Origin: JACPFV01 sp038043245
GTDB lineage: Bacteria > Pseudomonadota > Gammaproteobacteria > Nevskiales > Nevskiaceae
Reading direction: 5' to 3'
NCBI GenBank assembly: GCA_038043245.1
Contig: JBBTCH010000002.1
Span: forward strand, 62,001 to 126,000
DNA: 64,000 nt
The notes below the pieces were generated by a model. It was not told the origin of the DNA. It saw only the letters and a program-made list of their open reading frames with translations, and did not search any database. The translations under genes and the position numbers were made by a program. Below are positions 41,298-49,171 of the stretch, piece after piece. How positions within the stretch are numbered: position 1 is the first letter of the stretch; each line of letters opens with the position of its first letter.

Positions 41298-42713
41298 ATG
41301 GCCGCTATAAAACTGAATCCACTGGATGCGTCGTGGCTGATGGTGGAATCCACCGACACGCCGATGCACGTCGGCAGCCTGACCATTTTCGCACTGCCGG
41401 AAAACGCAAAGCCGGATTTTGTCGCGAATCTGGTCGCACATCTGCGCGCCAGCAAGACCTTTGCGCCGCCGTTCAATCTCAAGCTGCGCTCGGCGGCACT
41501 CAAGGCCGTGCTACCGGCCTGGGTTGAAGATCACAAAATCGACTTGGACTACCACCTGCGCCATTCCGCCCTGCCTGCGCCCGGCGGCGAACGCGAGCTC
41601 GGCGTACTGATCTCACGCCTGCATTCGCATGGACTCGACTTCAACCGTCCGCTGTGGGAGGCGCACATCATCGAGGGGCTGGAGAACAACCGTTTCGCGC
41701 TGTACATGAAGATGCACCACTCGCAGGTGGACGGCGTTGGCGGCATGAAGATGCTGCAGCGCATGCTGACCACTGACCCGACGGAACACGACCGCCCGCC
41801 GCCGTGGTCCATCGGCAAAGGCAGCCGCGAGCCGCGTGAACCGCGCGAGCGCTCGCCGCTGCTGCAACGCCTGACCGAGACTGCGCGTAAACAGGCGCAG
41901 ACCGTCCCCGGCGTCGCGCAAGCGTTCGCCGATGTCGCGCGTGAGGCCTACAAACGCACCAACGAGGCCATCGCGCTGCCATTCGTCGCGCCCAAATCCA
42001 TCCTCAACGGCAAGGTCTCCGGCCAGCGCCGCCTCGCCACTCAGCACTACGAGCTGGATCGCATCAAGCGCATCGCCAAGAAAGCCGAAGTCACCGTCAA
42101 CGATGTGTTCCTGGAACTCTGCGCTGCCTGCCTGCGCCGCTATCTCGAAGAAATCCAGGCGCTGCCCGACAAGCCGCTGACCGCCGGCGTGCCGGTGTCG
42201 GTGCGTCCGAACGACGACGCCGACTCCGGTAACGCCATCAGCTTCATCATCGCCAACCTGCACACGCATCTCGACGATCCGCTCGCGCGACTGCAGGCGA
42301 TCCACGAATCCGCTGCGATTGCCAAGGAGAACCTGCAGAAACTGCCCAAGGACGGCATCGTCAGCTACACCATGCTGTTCATGGCGCCGTACATCCTGCA
42401 GATGCTGTCCGGACTCGGCGGCAAGACGCGGCCGATGTTCAACGTGACGATCTCCAACGTGCCCGGCCCGACCGAGCCGCTGTATTTCAACGGCGCGCGC
42501 ATGGAAGGCATGTACCCGGTGTCGCTGCTGTCGCACGGGCAGGCGCTGAACATCACCGTGGTCAGCTACGCCGGCCAGTTCAATGTCGGCTTCACCGGCT
42601 GCCGCGACACCCTGCCGCACATGCAGCGCATGTCGGTCTACATGGGCGAAGCGCTAGACAGCCTCGAGAGAGCCGTGGGCAAGCGCGTAAAAAAAGTGGC
42701 GGTAACGGCCTAG
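41298..42713 (+). CDS. Wax ester synthase / diacylglycerol acyltransferase
   Basis: A 471-residue bifunctional WS/DGAT that makes storage wax esters or triacylglycerol from acyl-CoA. The catalytic motif HHxxxDG is H140–G146 (HHSQVDG). Other conserved blocks are PLDASWLMVES at the N-terminus, NDVFLELCAACLRRYL, GVPVSVRP and FNVTISNVPGPTEPLYFNGA. A strong AAGGGGAG ribosome site precedes the ATG. Confidence 0.94.
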   Translation: MAAIKLNPLDASWLMVESTDTPMHVGSLTIFALPENAKPDFVANLVAHLRASKTFAPPFNLKLRSAALKAVLPAWVEDHKIDLDYHLRHSALPAPGGERELGVLISRLHSHGLDFNRPLWEAHIIEGLENNRFALYMKMHHSQVDGVGGMKMLQRMLTTDPTEHDRPPPWSIGKGSREPREPRERSPLLQRLTETARKQAQTVPGVAQAFADVAREAYKRTNEAIALPFVAPKSILNGKVSGQRRLATQHYELDRIKRIAKKAEVTVNDVFLELCAACLRRYLEEIQALPDKPLTAGVPVSVRPNDDADSGNAISFIIANLHTHLDDPLARLQAIHESAAIAKENLQKLPKDGIVSYTMLFMAPYILQMLSGLGGKTRPMFNVTISNVPGPTEPLYFNGARMEGMYPVSLLSHGQALNITVVSYAGQFNVGFTGCRDTLPHMQRMSVYMGEALDSLERAVGKRVKKVAVTA

Positions 42714-42738
42714 CCACGGCCTGCGCCTTGCGGGCGTC

Positions 42739-43422
42739 CTAGCGAATGGCGCCCTGCTCGCGCAGAAACCGCACGATTTCCGCGGAGTCCTTGACCCCGG
42801 GAGGCGGCTCGACGCCGAAAAGCCGGTAGGTGTGGGAGCGGGTCGCGGTATAACCCATCGTGCTGCACGCCTGATGCGCGGTTTCGATGCCGTGCTTTTT
42901 GACCTGCGCGAAGAAATACATATCGCTGCAGATATGCCAGGCCTTAGGCATCAAGGACCAAACCGCCAGCATTCCGTAGGCCGCACGCGTCACAAAAAAA
43001 CAGTTGGCATCGACGAAACGGACACCGTCGGTTTCCTTGCATGCGCCCAGAAGCCGCCCATTCAGGTGATAAATGTCACGGGACGTTGTGCAGATTGGTT
43101 TGCCAGTCTGCCGGTGCAAGGCAACAAGCGAGGAGACATGGTCGGGGTACATCCAGTTGTCTTGGTCCAGCCAAAGGATCCCGTCATATCCCTGAGCGCC
43201 CGCAGAAATAGCGCCAATCGTCCTGGGCGTATCGCCCCAGTCGTTATGGTTTTGATAGAGCCGTATGAACTGTCCCGAAAAATCGTCGAGAGGATTCTCG
43301 CCCGAGCCATCCGAGACCAGGATTTGGGTGCAGGGGTGACTCTGTGCGCGTACGCTGTCGCAGCAGCGTTTTAGCCATTCAAGCTTCGGATTGAACAGCG
43401 CAGTGACGACCGCAACGCGCAT
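42739..43422 (-). CDS. GT2-family glycosyltransferase
   Basis: A 227-residue protein starting MRVAVVTALFNPKLEWLKRC, with the GT-A donor features QILVSDGSGENP and the DxD-like GILWLDQDNWMYPDH. It is short for GT2 enzymes but the core domain is complete. A cysteine-rich C-terminal part (HQACSTMGYTATRSH) is unusual. The ATG at 43422 is chosen because it gives the canonical first beta strand. It follows the ParM-like gene by 11 bases on the same strand. Acceptor unknown. Confidence 0.72.
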   Translation of the reverse strand: MRVAVVTALFNPKLEWLKRCCDSVRAQSHPCTQILVSDGSGENPLDDFSGQFIRLYQNHNDWGDTPRTIGAISAGAQGYDGILWLDQDNWMYPDHVSSLVALHRQTGKPICTTSRDIYHLNGRLLGACKETDGVRFVDANCFFVTRAAYGMLAVWSLMPKAWHICSDMYFFAQVKKHGIETAHQACSTMGYTATRSHTYRLFGVEPPPGVKDSAEIVRFLREQGAIR

Positions 43423-43433
43423 GGCGCGCGAGG

Positions 43434-44447
43434 TTACGCCGGCCAGATGTGCTGGCCGTATTTCCAGTAACCGGTGACGTTGTTCAGCCGCGCGTCCTGG
43501 TCGGTCGGCACCGGGATCACTTCGCCTTCCAGCAGCGGCTGCAGGTACGGCGCCAGCACCGAGCCACCACCGCCGGTGATGACGATGGCGTCGACGTCCC
43601 AGTCGTCGCTCCACAGGCGATTGGCTTCGCCGGCGACCTTGGTCGCCAGCGCCTGGAACGCCTGCTTGACCAGGCCGGTGATGTCGTAACGCTTGCCCTT
43701 GATCTTGATGCTGCCCTTGGTCACCGCTTCGTAAAGCCGGAATAGTTCGACGTTGACACCGCTTTGCTGCTGCAGCGAATTGGCCAACGCGGTGAAGGCC
43801 AGCGAGATGCCGGAATCGGTGGAAGACGACCCCCGCTCGGAGTAGCGGGTCTTGTCGCTGATGCTGTAATCGGCGGTGCGAAAGCCAACGTCGATCACGC
43901 CGATCTTTTCGTTGATGAAGCGCTGGCTGGTGGGTTTGCCGAGGTCATTGAGCATCAGGTTGAACATCGAGCCGAACGGCTGTGGGATCACGCGCACGCG
44001 CTCGATGTTGAGGACTTTCTCTTCTTTCTGGCCGTCACTCTTGATCAAGGTGACGGTGTGGCGCTGCTGCAGCATCGCCGTCAACCCGTCCTTGTGCTTG
44101 CGAAAGAAACTGACCGGCAAGCCCGTGACCACGCGCAGGGCTTGGCCACTTTCGACCAGTGGTGTCAATGCCGACAAGGCAAGCGGTCGCCCGTATTTGG
44201 CCAAGAACTGGGTCTGGTCGAGTGTGAACCCGCGACCGCGCGACTGCTGCTCGGCCAGTTCACCAAGATAAAAAGCTTCGCCACCGATCTCGATATGACG
44301 ACCGAGCGTGCTGCGGGTTTGAAGCAGGGTTTCGGCAAATGCGGCATCGGCAGCCTCGCCGACCACCGATTTGAATACCGGGTACTCACGCCCGTTGGTG
44401 GCTTTGGTGAAGCCAAAGCCGACATCCAGCCCCAGAACCTGTGACAT
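43434..44447 (-). CDS. ParM/Alp-like bacterial actin
   Basis: A 337-residue actin-fold ATPase. Phosphate 1 motif LGLDVGFGFTKATNG, phosphate 2 GVIDVGFRTADYS and the adenosine loop AIVITGGGGSVLAPYL are all present; LRVVTGLPVSFFRKHKDGLT is typical of ParM/StbA and archaeal-like actin (ALP_N) proteins. ParM segregates plasmids together with ParR and parC, but neither is found nearby. The gene is embedded among chromosomal genes, so it may be a plasmid relic or a chromosomal filament with another job. Confidence 0.85.
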   Translation of the reverse strand: MSQVLGLDVGFGFTKATNGREYPVFKSVVGEAADAAFAETLLQTRSTLGRHIEIGGEAFYLGELAEQQSRGRGFTLDQTQFLAKYGRPLALSALTPLVESGQALRVVTGLPVSFFRKHKDGLTAMLQQRHTVTLIKSDGQKEEKVLNIERVRVIPQPFGSMFNLMLNDLGKPTSQRFINEKIGVIDVGFRTADYSISDKTRYSERGSSSTDSGISLAFTALANSLQQQSGVNVELFRLYEAVTKGSIKIKGKRYDITGLVKQAFQALATKVAGEANRLWSDDWDVDAIVITGGGGSVLAPYLQPLLEGEVIPVPTDQDARLNNVTGYWKYGQHIWPA

Positions 44448-44501
44448 GCTTTCCCCCTAGGTCCCACGATTAGACACTGCCTCGCCCATAGGGTCAAAAC
44501 C

Positions 44502-45392
44502 ATGAAAGCACTGCGCACTCCCGATTCGCGCTTCGAGAATCTGCCTGGCTATCCGTTCGCGCCGAAGTATCTTGAGTTGAAAGCCGGCTTGCGCATGCAT
44601 TACGTCGACGAAGGCCCGCGTCACGGTGCAGTGGTGTTGCTGCTGCACGGTGAGCCGACCTGGAGCTACCTGTACCGCAAGATGATTCCGCCCCTTGTCG
44701 CCGCGGGCTTCCGCGTGCTGGCGCCGGACCTGATTGGTTTCGGCAAATCGGACAAATTGCCGCAGATGGCCGACTACAGTTACGCGCTGCACGTAGGCTG
44801 GGTACGTGAATGGATGGAAAAACTGGACCTGCGCGGCATCACGCTGTTCTGTCAGGACTGGGGTTCGCTCATCGGCCTGCGGCTGGCGGCCGAGCACGAA
44901 GCGCGCTTCGCGCGCGTGATGGTCAGCAACGGCTTTCTACCCACGGCCCGGCAAGGGGTGCCACCGGCGTTCAAGCTCTGGCGCGCGTTCGCCCGCTACT
45001 CGCCGTGGTTCCCGATCGGCCGCATCGTCAACAGCGGTTGCGTCACCAAGCTGTCCGCCGCCGAAATCGCCGCCTATGACGCGCCGTATCCCGATGACAG
45101 CTACAAGGCTGGTACACGAAAATTTCCCCTGCTGGTGCCGACCGAGGAAAGTGATCCCGCCGTGCCCGTCAATCGCGCAGCCTGGGACGTCTTCGGTCGC
45201 TGGACCAAACCCTTTCTGTGTGTATTCGGCAAGAACGATCCGATCCTCGGCCGCGGCGACAAGCCGCTGATCGAACATGTACCGGGCGCGAAGCACCAGC
45301 CGCACGAACGCATCTGGGGTGGACATTTCATCCAGGAAGATCGTGGTGACGAGCTGGCCCAGCGGCTGAGCGCCTGGATGAAAACGACTTAA
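44502..45392 (+). CDS. dhmA: Haloalkane dehalogenase (HLD-I)
   Basis: A 296-residue alpha/beta hydrolase. The nucleophile is D119 in LFCQDWGSLIGL with the halide-binding W120 next to it; the oxyanion stretch is HGEPTWSYLYR (49–59); the catalytic histidine is H275 in WGGHFIQED. These fit subfamily I dehalogenases, which cleave carbon–halogen bonds by hydrolysis. Natural substrate unknown. The gene tail overlaps the opposite GFA-domain gene by 4 bases. Confidence 0.88.
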   Translation: MKALRTPDSRFENLPGYPFAPKYLELKAGLRMHYVDEGPRHGAVVLLLHGEPTWSYLYRKMIPPLVAAGFRVLAPDLIGFGKSDKLPQMADYSYALHVGWVREWMEKLDLRGITLFCQDWGSLIGLRLAAEHEARFARVMVSNGFLPTARQGVPPAFKLWRAFARYSPWFPIGRIVNSGCVTKLSAAEIAAYDAPYPDDSYKAGTRKFPLLVPTEESDPAVPVNRAAWDVFGRWTKPFLCVFGKNDPILGRGDKPLIEHVPGAKHQPHERIWGGHFIQEDRGDELAQRLSAWMKTT

Positions 45393-45781
45393 CGCTGCGT
45401 CAGGTGCGCCAGCGCCGCCGCATTCTGCTCCCAGTGGCGGCCATCGAAATCCTCGATCTCGAACGCCGTCACTGTGCCCGGGTCGAGGCAGCGCAGATTG
45501 ACTGAAAAGCCGTCGGGATTCGAGCGCGGCACATAGAACGATTTGATGCCGCAGCGCATGCAGAACCGGTGCTGCGCCACGCCGGTATTGAACGTGTAAG
45601 TGGCCAGCGACTCCGCGCCGGACTTCAGCTTGAAGTCAGGGGCCGAGACAATCAGGTGCAGGTAGTCGGTCATCCGGCAGATCGAGCAGTTGCAGCGCTG
45701 GACTTTGAGCCGGGCCGGCGCACGCACCTCGAAACGCACGGCGCGGCAATGGCAGCCGCCGTGATGCAAGACTTTGTCCAT
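45389..45781 (-). CDS. GFA/CENP-V family zinc protein
   Basis: A 130-residue protein of the glutathione-dependent formaldehyde-activating (GFA)/CENP-V fold. Zinc-binding cysteines stand in GGCHCRAVRFEV, RCNCSICRMTDY and FCMRCGIKSFYVP, as required for both zinc sites. Formaldehyde activity is doubtful for most members; binding of a glutathione adduct is plausible. The ATG at 45781 gives MDKVLHHGGCHC, the normal N-terminus. Confidence 0.88.
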   Translation of the reverse strand: MDKVLHHGGCHCRAVRFEVRAPARLKVQRCNCSICRMTDYLHLIVSAPDFKLKSGAESLATYTFNTGVAQHRFCMRCGIKSFYVPRSNPDGFSVNLRCLDPGTVTAFEIEDFDGRHWEQNAAALAHLTQR

Positions 45782-45815
45782 GCTTATTCTCCGCGCGTTC
45801 TCATAAACTGTATCC

Positions 45816-46646
45816 ATGAAACTGCATTTCACCAAGATGCATGGCGCCGGCAACGATTTTGTGGTCGTGGATGCCACGCGCATCGCATTCAAGCCTGTGC
45901 CGACGCAGCTGGCGAAGCTTGCCGACCGGCATTTTGGCGCAGGCTGCGATCAGATTCTGGTGGTCGAGCCCGCATCGGATCCGGATGTGGATTTCGACTA
46001 TCGCATCTACAACAGTGACGGCTCCGAATCCGGTCAATGCGGCAACGGCGCACGCTGCCTGCTGCGGTTTATCCACGAGCGCGGAATCTCGGCGAAAAAG
46101 TCGCTGCGCGTGCGCACCATCAGCCAAGTGCTGGAGCTGGAAAAAACCGCGGACGGCCAGACGCGCGTGAACATGGGGGTGCCGCGCTTCGCTCCAGGCG
46201 AGATTCCATTGAGCGCAACGCAGCGACAGGCGCATTACGCATTGAATATCGAGGGCAAGGAAATCCGTTTTGGCGCAGCGAACATGGGCAATCCGCACGC
46301 GGTGATCGAGGTCGCGGATGTCGAACGCGCGCCGGTGGCGCCGCTCGGCGCAGCCCTGCAGGCACATGTCTTTTTCCCGCAGAGCGTTAACGTGGGCTTC
46401 ATGCAGATCGTGGATGCTGGCACCATTCACTTGCGCGTGAATGAGCGTGGCGTCGGCGAGACGCTCGCCTGCGGCAGCGGGGCTTGCGCTGCAGTGGCGG
46501 CGGGCAGACTTTGGGGCAAGCTCGGCGAACGCGTGCGGGTGCAGATGCGCGGCGGCGAGCTGGGGGTGGAATGGGCGGGCGAAGGTCAATCGCTGTATCT
46601 CAGCGGCCCGGCAGTGACGGTGTATCAGGGTGAAATGGAAATCTAA
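45816..46646 (+). CDS. dapF: Diaminopimelate epimerase
   Basis: A 276-residue enzyme converting LL- to meso-diaminopimelate for lysine and peptidoglycan. The two catalytic cysteines are C75 in SGQCGNGARC and C219 in LACGSGACAAV. Starts MKLHFTKMHGAGNDFVVVD. First of the dapF–DUF484–xerC operon. Confidence 0.97.
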   Translation: MKLHFTKMHGAGNDFVVVDATRIAFKPVPTQLAKLADRHFGAGCDQILVVEPASDPDVDFDYRIYNSDGSESGQCGNGARCLLRFIHERGISAKKSLRVRTISQVLELEKTADGQTRVNMGVPRFAPGEIPLSATQRQAHYALNIEGKEIRFGAANMGNPHAVIEVADVERAPVAPLGAALQAHVFFPQSVNVGFMQIVDAGTIHLRVNERGVGETLACGSGACAAVAAGRLWGKLGERVRVQMRGGELGVEWAGEGQSLYLSGPAVTVYQGEMEI

Positions 46647-46649
46647 AAA

Positions 46650-47360
46650 ATGAGCGAAGCGAAAACGGCGGTGATGCCAGAGCCTGAAGACGAGACGGTC
46701 AACGAAAGCCGGATCGCGGACCATCTGCGCCGCAATCCGGATTTTCTGCAGCGCTTCCCCGATCTGCTCGAAACGCTGGAGCTGCGTCACGCCGCCGGCA
46801 CTGCGGTATCGCTGATCGAGCGGCAGGTCGAGATCCTGCGCGGCCGCAGCCAGCGCCTCGAAGACCGCTTGAAGAATCTGCTGGATGCCGCGCGCGACAA
46901 CGAAAAGCGCGCCACCAGCGTGCACACGCTGGCGCGCACGTTGATCCGCGCGCCCTCGCTGGCGGCGGCGATGCTGGGCCTGCGCAAGTCGCTGCGCGAG
47001 GATTTCGGCATCGAGGAAGTGTTCGTCGGCGTCGGCGCGAACTTCCTCAAGCGTCAGGATATCGAGGGTCTCGCGCGCCTCGACCCGAATGGCCCGCTGG
47101 TGAAAGGGTTTGATAATTTCTTCCGCACCGGCCTGATCGAATGCGGGCCGCTGGATGAAGCCCGGGCGCACCTGCTGTTCCCGCAGGCAAAAGTCCTGGT
47201 GCATTCGGCGGCGCTGGTGCCGCTGGAGAAGGAAAAAAATCTCGGCATGCTGGCGCTGGGCAGCGTTGACGCCGGGCGCTTCCAGCCGCGTCAGGGCCGC
47301 ATGTTTCTGGAAATGACAGCGGAACTGGTCTCTGCCGCTTTACGTGCCAAGCTCGACTGA
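46650..47360 (+). CDS. DUF484 family protein
   Basis: A 236-residue GAF-like protein. The N-terminal segment IADHLRRNPDFLQRFPDLLE and SLIERQVEILRGRSQRLEDR are diagnostic of DUF484, which nearly always lies between dapF and xerC in Gammaproteobacteria. A coiled region (about 55–90) precedes the GAF-like domain. Function unknown. Begins 3 bases after dapF and overlaps xerC by 17 bases. Confidence 0.93.
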   Translation: MSEAKTAVMPEPEDETVNESRIADHLRRNPDFLQRFPDLLETLELRHAAGTAVSLIERQVEILRGRSQRLEDRLKNLLDAARDNEKRATSVHTLARTLIRAPSLAAAMLGLRKSLREDFGIEEVFVGVGANFLKRQDIEGLARLDPNGPLVKGFDNFFRTGLIECGPLDEARAHLLFPQAKVLVHSAALVPLEKEKNLGMLALGSVDAGRFQPRQGRMFLEMTAELVSAALRAKLD

Positions 47361-48264
47361 GACTTCTGTCTTTGCGGAAGACATCCGCGAGTATCTGAAC
47401 CACCTCGCGCACGAACGCCGGCTGTCTCCACGCACGCTCGAAATCAGAACGCGCGATCTGCACGATTTTGTCAGCTTCTGCACCAAGGCGCAGATCGAGT
47501 CTTTGCAGACGCTCGATGCACACCATGTGCGCGGCTGGGTGGTGAGCCTGCGCCAGAACAAGCGTGCACCCAGCAGCATCCAGCGCTGCCTGTCGAGCCT
47601 GCGCGGTCTTCTGCGGTTCCTGCTGTTGCGTGGGCGGCTCAAACACAACCCCGCGAACGAAGTGCGCGCACCCAAGAGCCCGCGACCGCTGCCGAAGACG
47701 CTGGACAAAGACACCCTCAACGCCGCACTCGACTCTCCGCCGGATGAGCGCTGGACGGTCGTGCGCGATCACGCGGTCGCCGAACTGCTGTATTCCTCCG
47801 GCCTGCGACTGGCTGAGCTCGCCGGCCTTGACCCGGACCACTTCACGCCCGCACTCGACGAAGTGCGCGTGCTCGGCAAAGGCCGCAAGGAGCGCATCGT
47901 GCCGGTGGGGGCCAAGGCACGCGCTGCGCTGCGCCAGTGGCTGGTGTTGCGCGGACAGAAGCTGGGCACCGGCGAAACCGCCCTGTTCATCGGCCGCGGT
48001 GGTGTGCGGCTTTCACGTGCCGGCGTCGCTGCGGGCTTGCGCGCCTGGGCACGGCGCAGCGGCATCGGCGTCCACGTGCATCCGCACAAGCTGCGTCACT
48101 CTTTCGCCACCCATCTGCTGGAGGAAAGCGGCGATCTGCGCGCGGTGCAGGAGCTGCTCGGTCACGCCAATCTCTCCACCACGCAGGTCTATACGCATCT
48201 GGATTTCACTCATCTGGCCAAGGTCTACGACCAAGCGCATCCGCGGGCGAAACGAAGACCATAG
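47344..48264 (+). CDS. xerC: Tyrosine recombinase XerC
   Basis: A 306-residue recombinase that, with XerD, resolves chromosome dimers at dif. N-terminal SAM-like domain (YLNHLAHERRLSPRTLEIRT), then the catalytic residues R in SGLRLAELAGL, H and R in HPHKLRHSFATHLLEE, H in LGHANLSTTQ and the nucleophile Y in VYTHLD. The start is GTG at 47344, inside DUF484. No dif site was recognised in the window. Confidence 0.95.
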   Translation: MPSSTETSVFAEDIREYLNHLAHERRLSPRTLEIRTRDLHDFVSFCTKAQIESLQTLDAHHVRGWVVSLRQNKRAPSSIQRCLSSLRGLLRFLLLRGRLKHNPANEVRAPKSPRPLPKTLDKDTLNAALDSPPDERWTVVRDHAVAELLYSSGLRLAELAGLDPDHFTPALDEVRVLGKGRKERIVPVGAKARAALRQWLVLRGQKLGTGETALFIGRGGVRLSRAGVAAGLRAWARRSGIGVHVHPHKLRHSFATHLLEESGDLRAVQELLGHANLSTTQVYTHLDFTHLAKVYDQAHPRAKRRP

Positions 48265-48266
48265 CC

Positions 48267-48294
48267 TTGTGCAGCGCAGCAAAATCTGCATAAT
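48267..48294 (+). promoter_or_regulatory. Probable promoter of the small lipoprotein gene
   Basis: TTGTGC (48267–48272) and CATAAT (48289–48294) are separated by 16 bases, just after the xerC stop. Transcription would begin near 48301, giving a leader of about 46 bases. Confidence 0.45.
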
Positions 48295-48346
48295 CCGCGC
48301 CGCTGCAAGGATGTTCCACACCTAAAATCACTCTCGGGAGTTGTAA

Positions 48347-48523
48347 ATGAACAAGATTCTGCTGGTTGTTGCGCTGTCGTTCGCCGCCGTTGCCTGCGGC
48401 AAGAAAGATGAAGCTGCTGCCCCTGTCGCCGCCCCGGCCGCTGAAGCTGCTCCGGCCACTGCCGCTCCGGCTGCTGAAGCTGCTCCGGCCGCTGCCGCGC
48501 CCGCCGCCGAACCCGCGAAGTAA
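48347..48523 (+). CDS. Small Ala/Pro-rich lipoprotein
   Basis: A 58-residue protein with ribosome site GGGAG at 48336–48340. The signal MNKILLVVALSFAAVAC ends in a lipobox with the lipidated cysteine at 17. The mature part is GKKDEAAAPV followed by an 11-residue unit AAEAAPATAAP, a second copy AAEAAPAAAAP, and a partial third copy, encoded by 33-base tandem repeats. It looks like an abundant envelope tether; such proteins are common in this lineage but unnamed. It is followed by a strong terminator, so it forms its own short transcript. Confidence 0.85.
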   Translation: MNKILLVVALSFAAVACGKKDEAAAPVAAPAAEAAPATAAPAAEAAPAAAAPAAEPAK

Positions 48524-48540
48524 GTTTCGCGGTTTCAAGA

Positions 48541-48568
48541 AAAGGCGCACTTCGGTGCGCCTTTTTTA
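48541..48568 (+). terminator. Rho-independent terminator after the small lipoprotein
   Basis: Stem AAGGCGCAC / GTGCGCCTT style pairing around a TTCG-containing loop, followed by a run of six T. Confidence 0.9.
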
Positions 48569-48634
48569 TTGGCCGTTGAAAAACAGTGGCGCTGTCTCCA
48601 CTATCAGGTGACGCCAATTGACGAGCCACACCCC

Positions 48635-49171
48635 ATGCAGCAGTTCGACGGCACCACCATTCTCTGCGTCCGCCGCGGCAATCAGGTCGCGCTCGGCGGC
48701 GACGGCCAGGTTTCGCACGGCAACACCCGCATCAAGGGCAATGCGCGCAAGGTACGCCGGCTTTATAACGACAAGGTCATCGCCGGGTTTGCCGGTGGCA
48801 CCGCCGATGCGTTCACGCTGTTCGAACGCTTCGAGGGCAAGCTGGAAAAACATCAGGGCAACCTGACCCGCGCCGCGGTCGAGATGGCCAAGGACTGGCG
48901 CACCGACCGTTACCTGCGCCGGCTCGAAGCGCTGCTGCTGGTCGCCGATGCCGAGACTTCGCTGATGATCACCGGCAATGGCGACGTCATGGAGCCGGAG
49001 AAGGGCATCATCGCCATCGGCTCCGGCGGCTCGTTCGCTCAAGCCGCCGCGCGCGCGCTAGCCGACAACACCGAGTTGGGCGCGAAAGAAATCGTCGAAA
49101 AATCCCTGCACATCGCCGCCGACATCTGCATCTACACCAACCACTCGCTGACCCTTGAGACACTGGGATGA
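48635..49171 (+). CDS. hslV: HslV protease subunit
   Basis: A 178-residue N-terminal nucleophile peptidase of the HslUV proteasome-like complex. It begins MQQFDGTTILCVRRG; the propeptide MQQFDG is removed to expose the catalytic threonine T7. GGDGQVSHGNTRIKGNARKV is standard. The ATG at 48635 is chosen because the family propeptide starts there. Overlaps hslU by 4 bases. Confidence 0.96.
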   Translation: MQQFDGTTILCVRRGNQVALGGDGQVSHGNTRIKGNARKVRRLYNDKVIAGFAGGTADAFTLFERFEGKLEKHQGNLTRAAVEMAKDWRTDRYLRRLEALLLVADAETSLMITGNGDVMEPEKGIIAIGSGGSFAQAAARALADNTELGAKEIVEKSLHIAADICIYTNHSLTLETLG

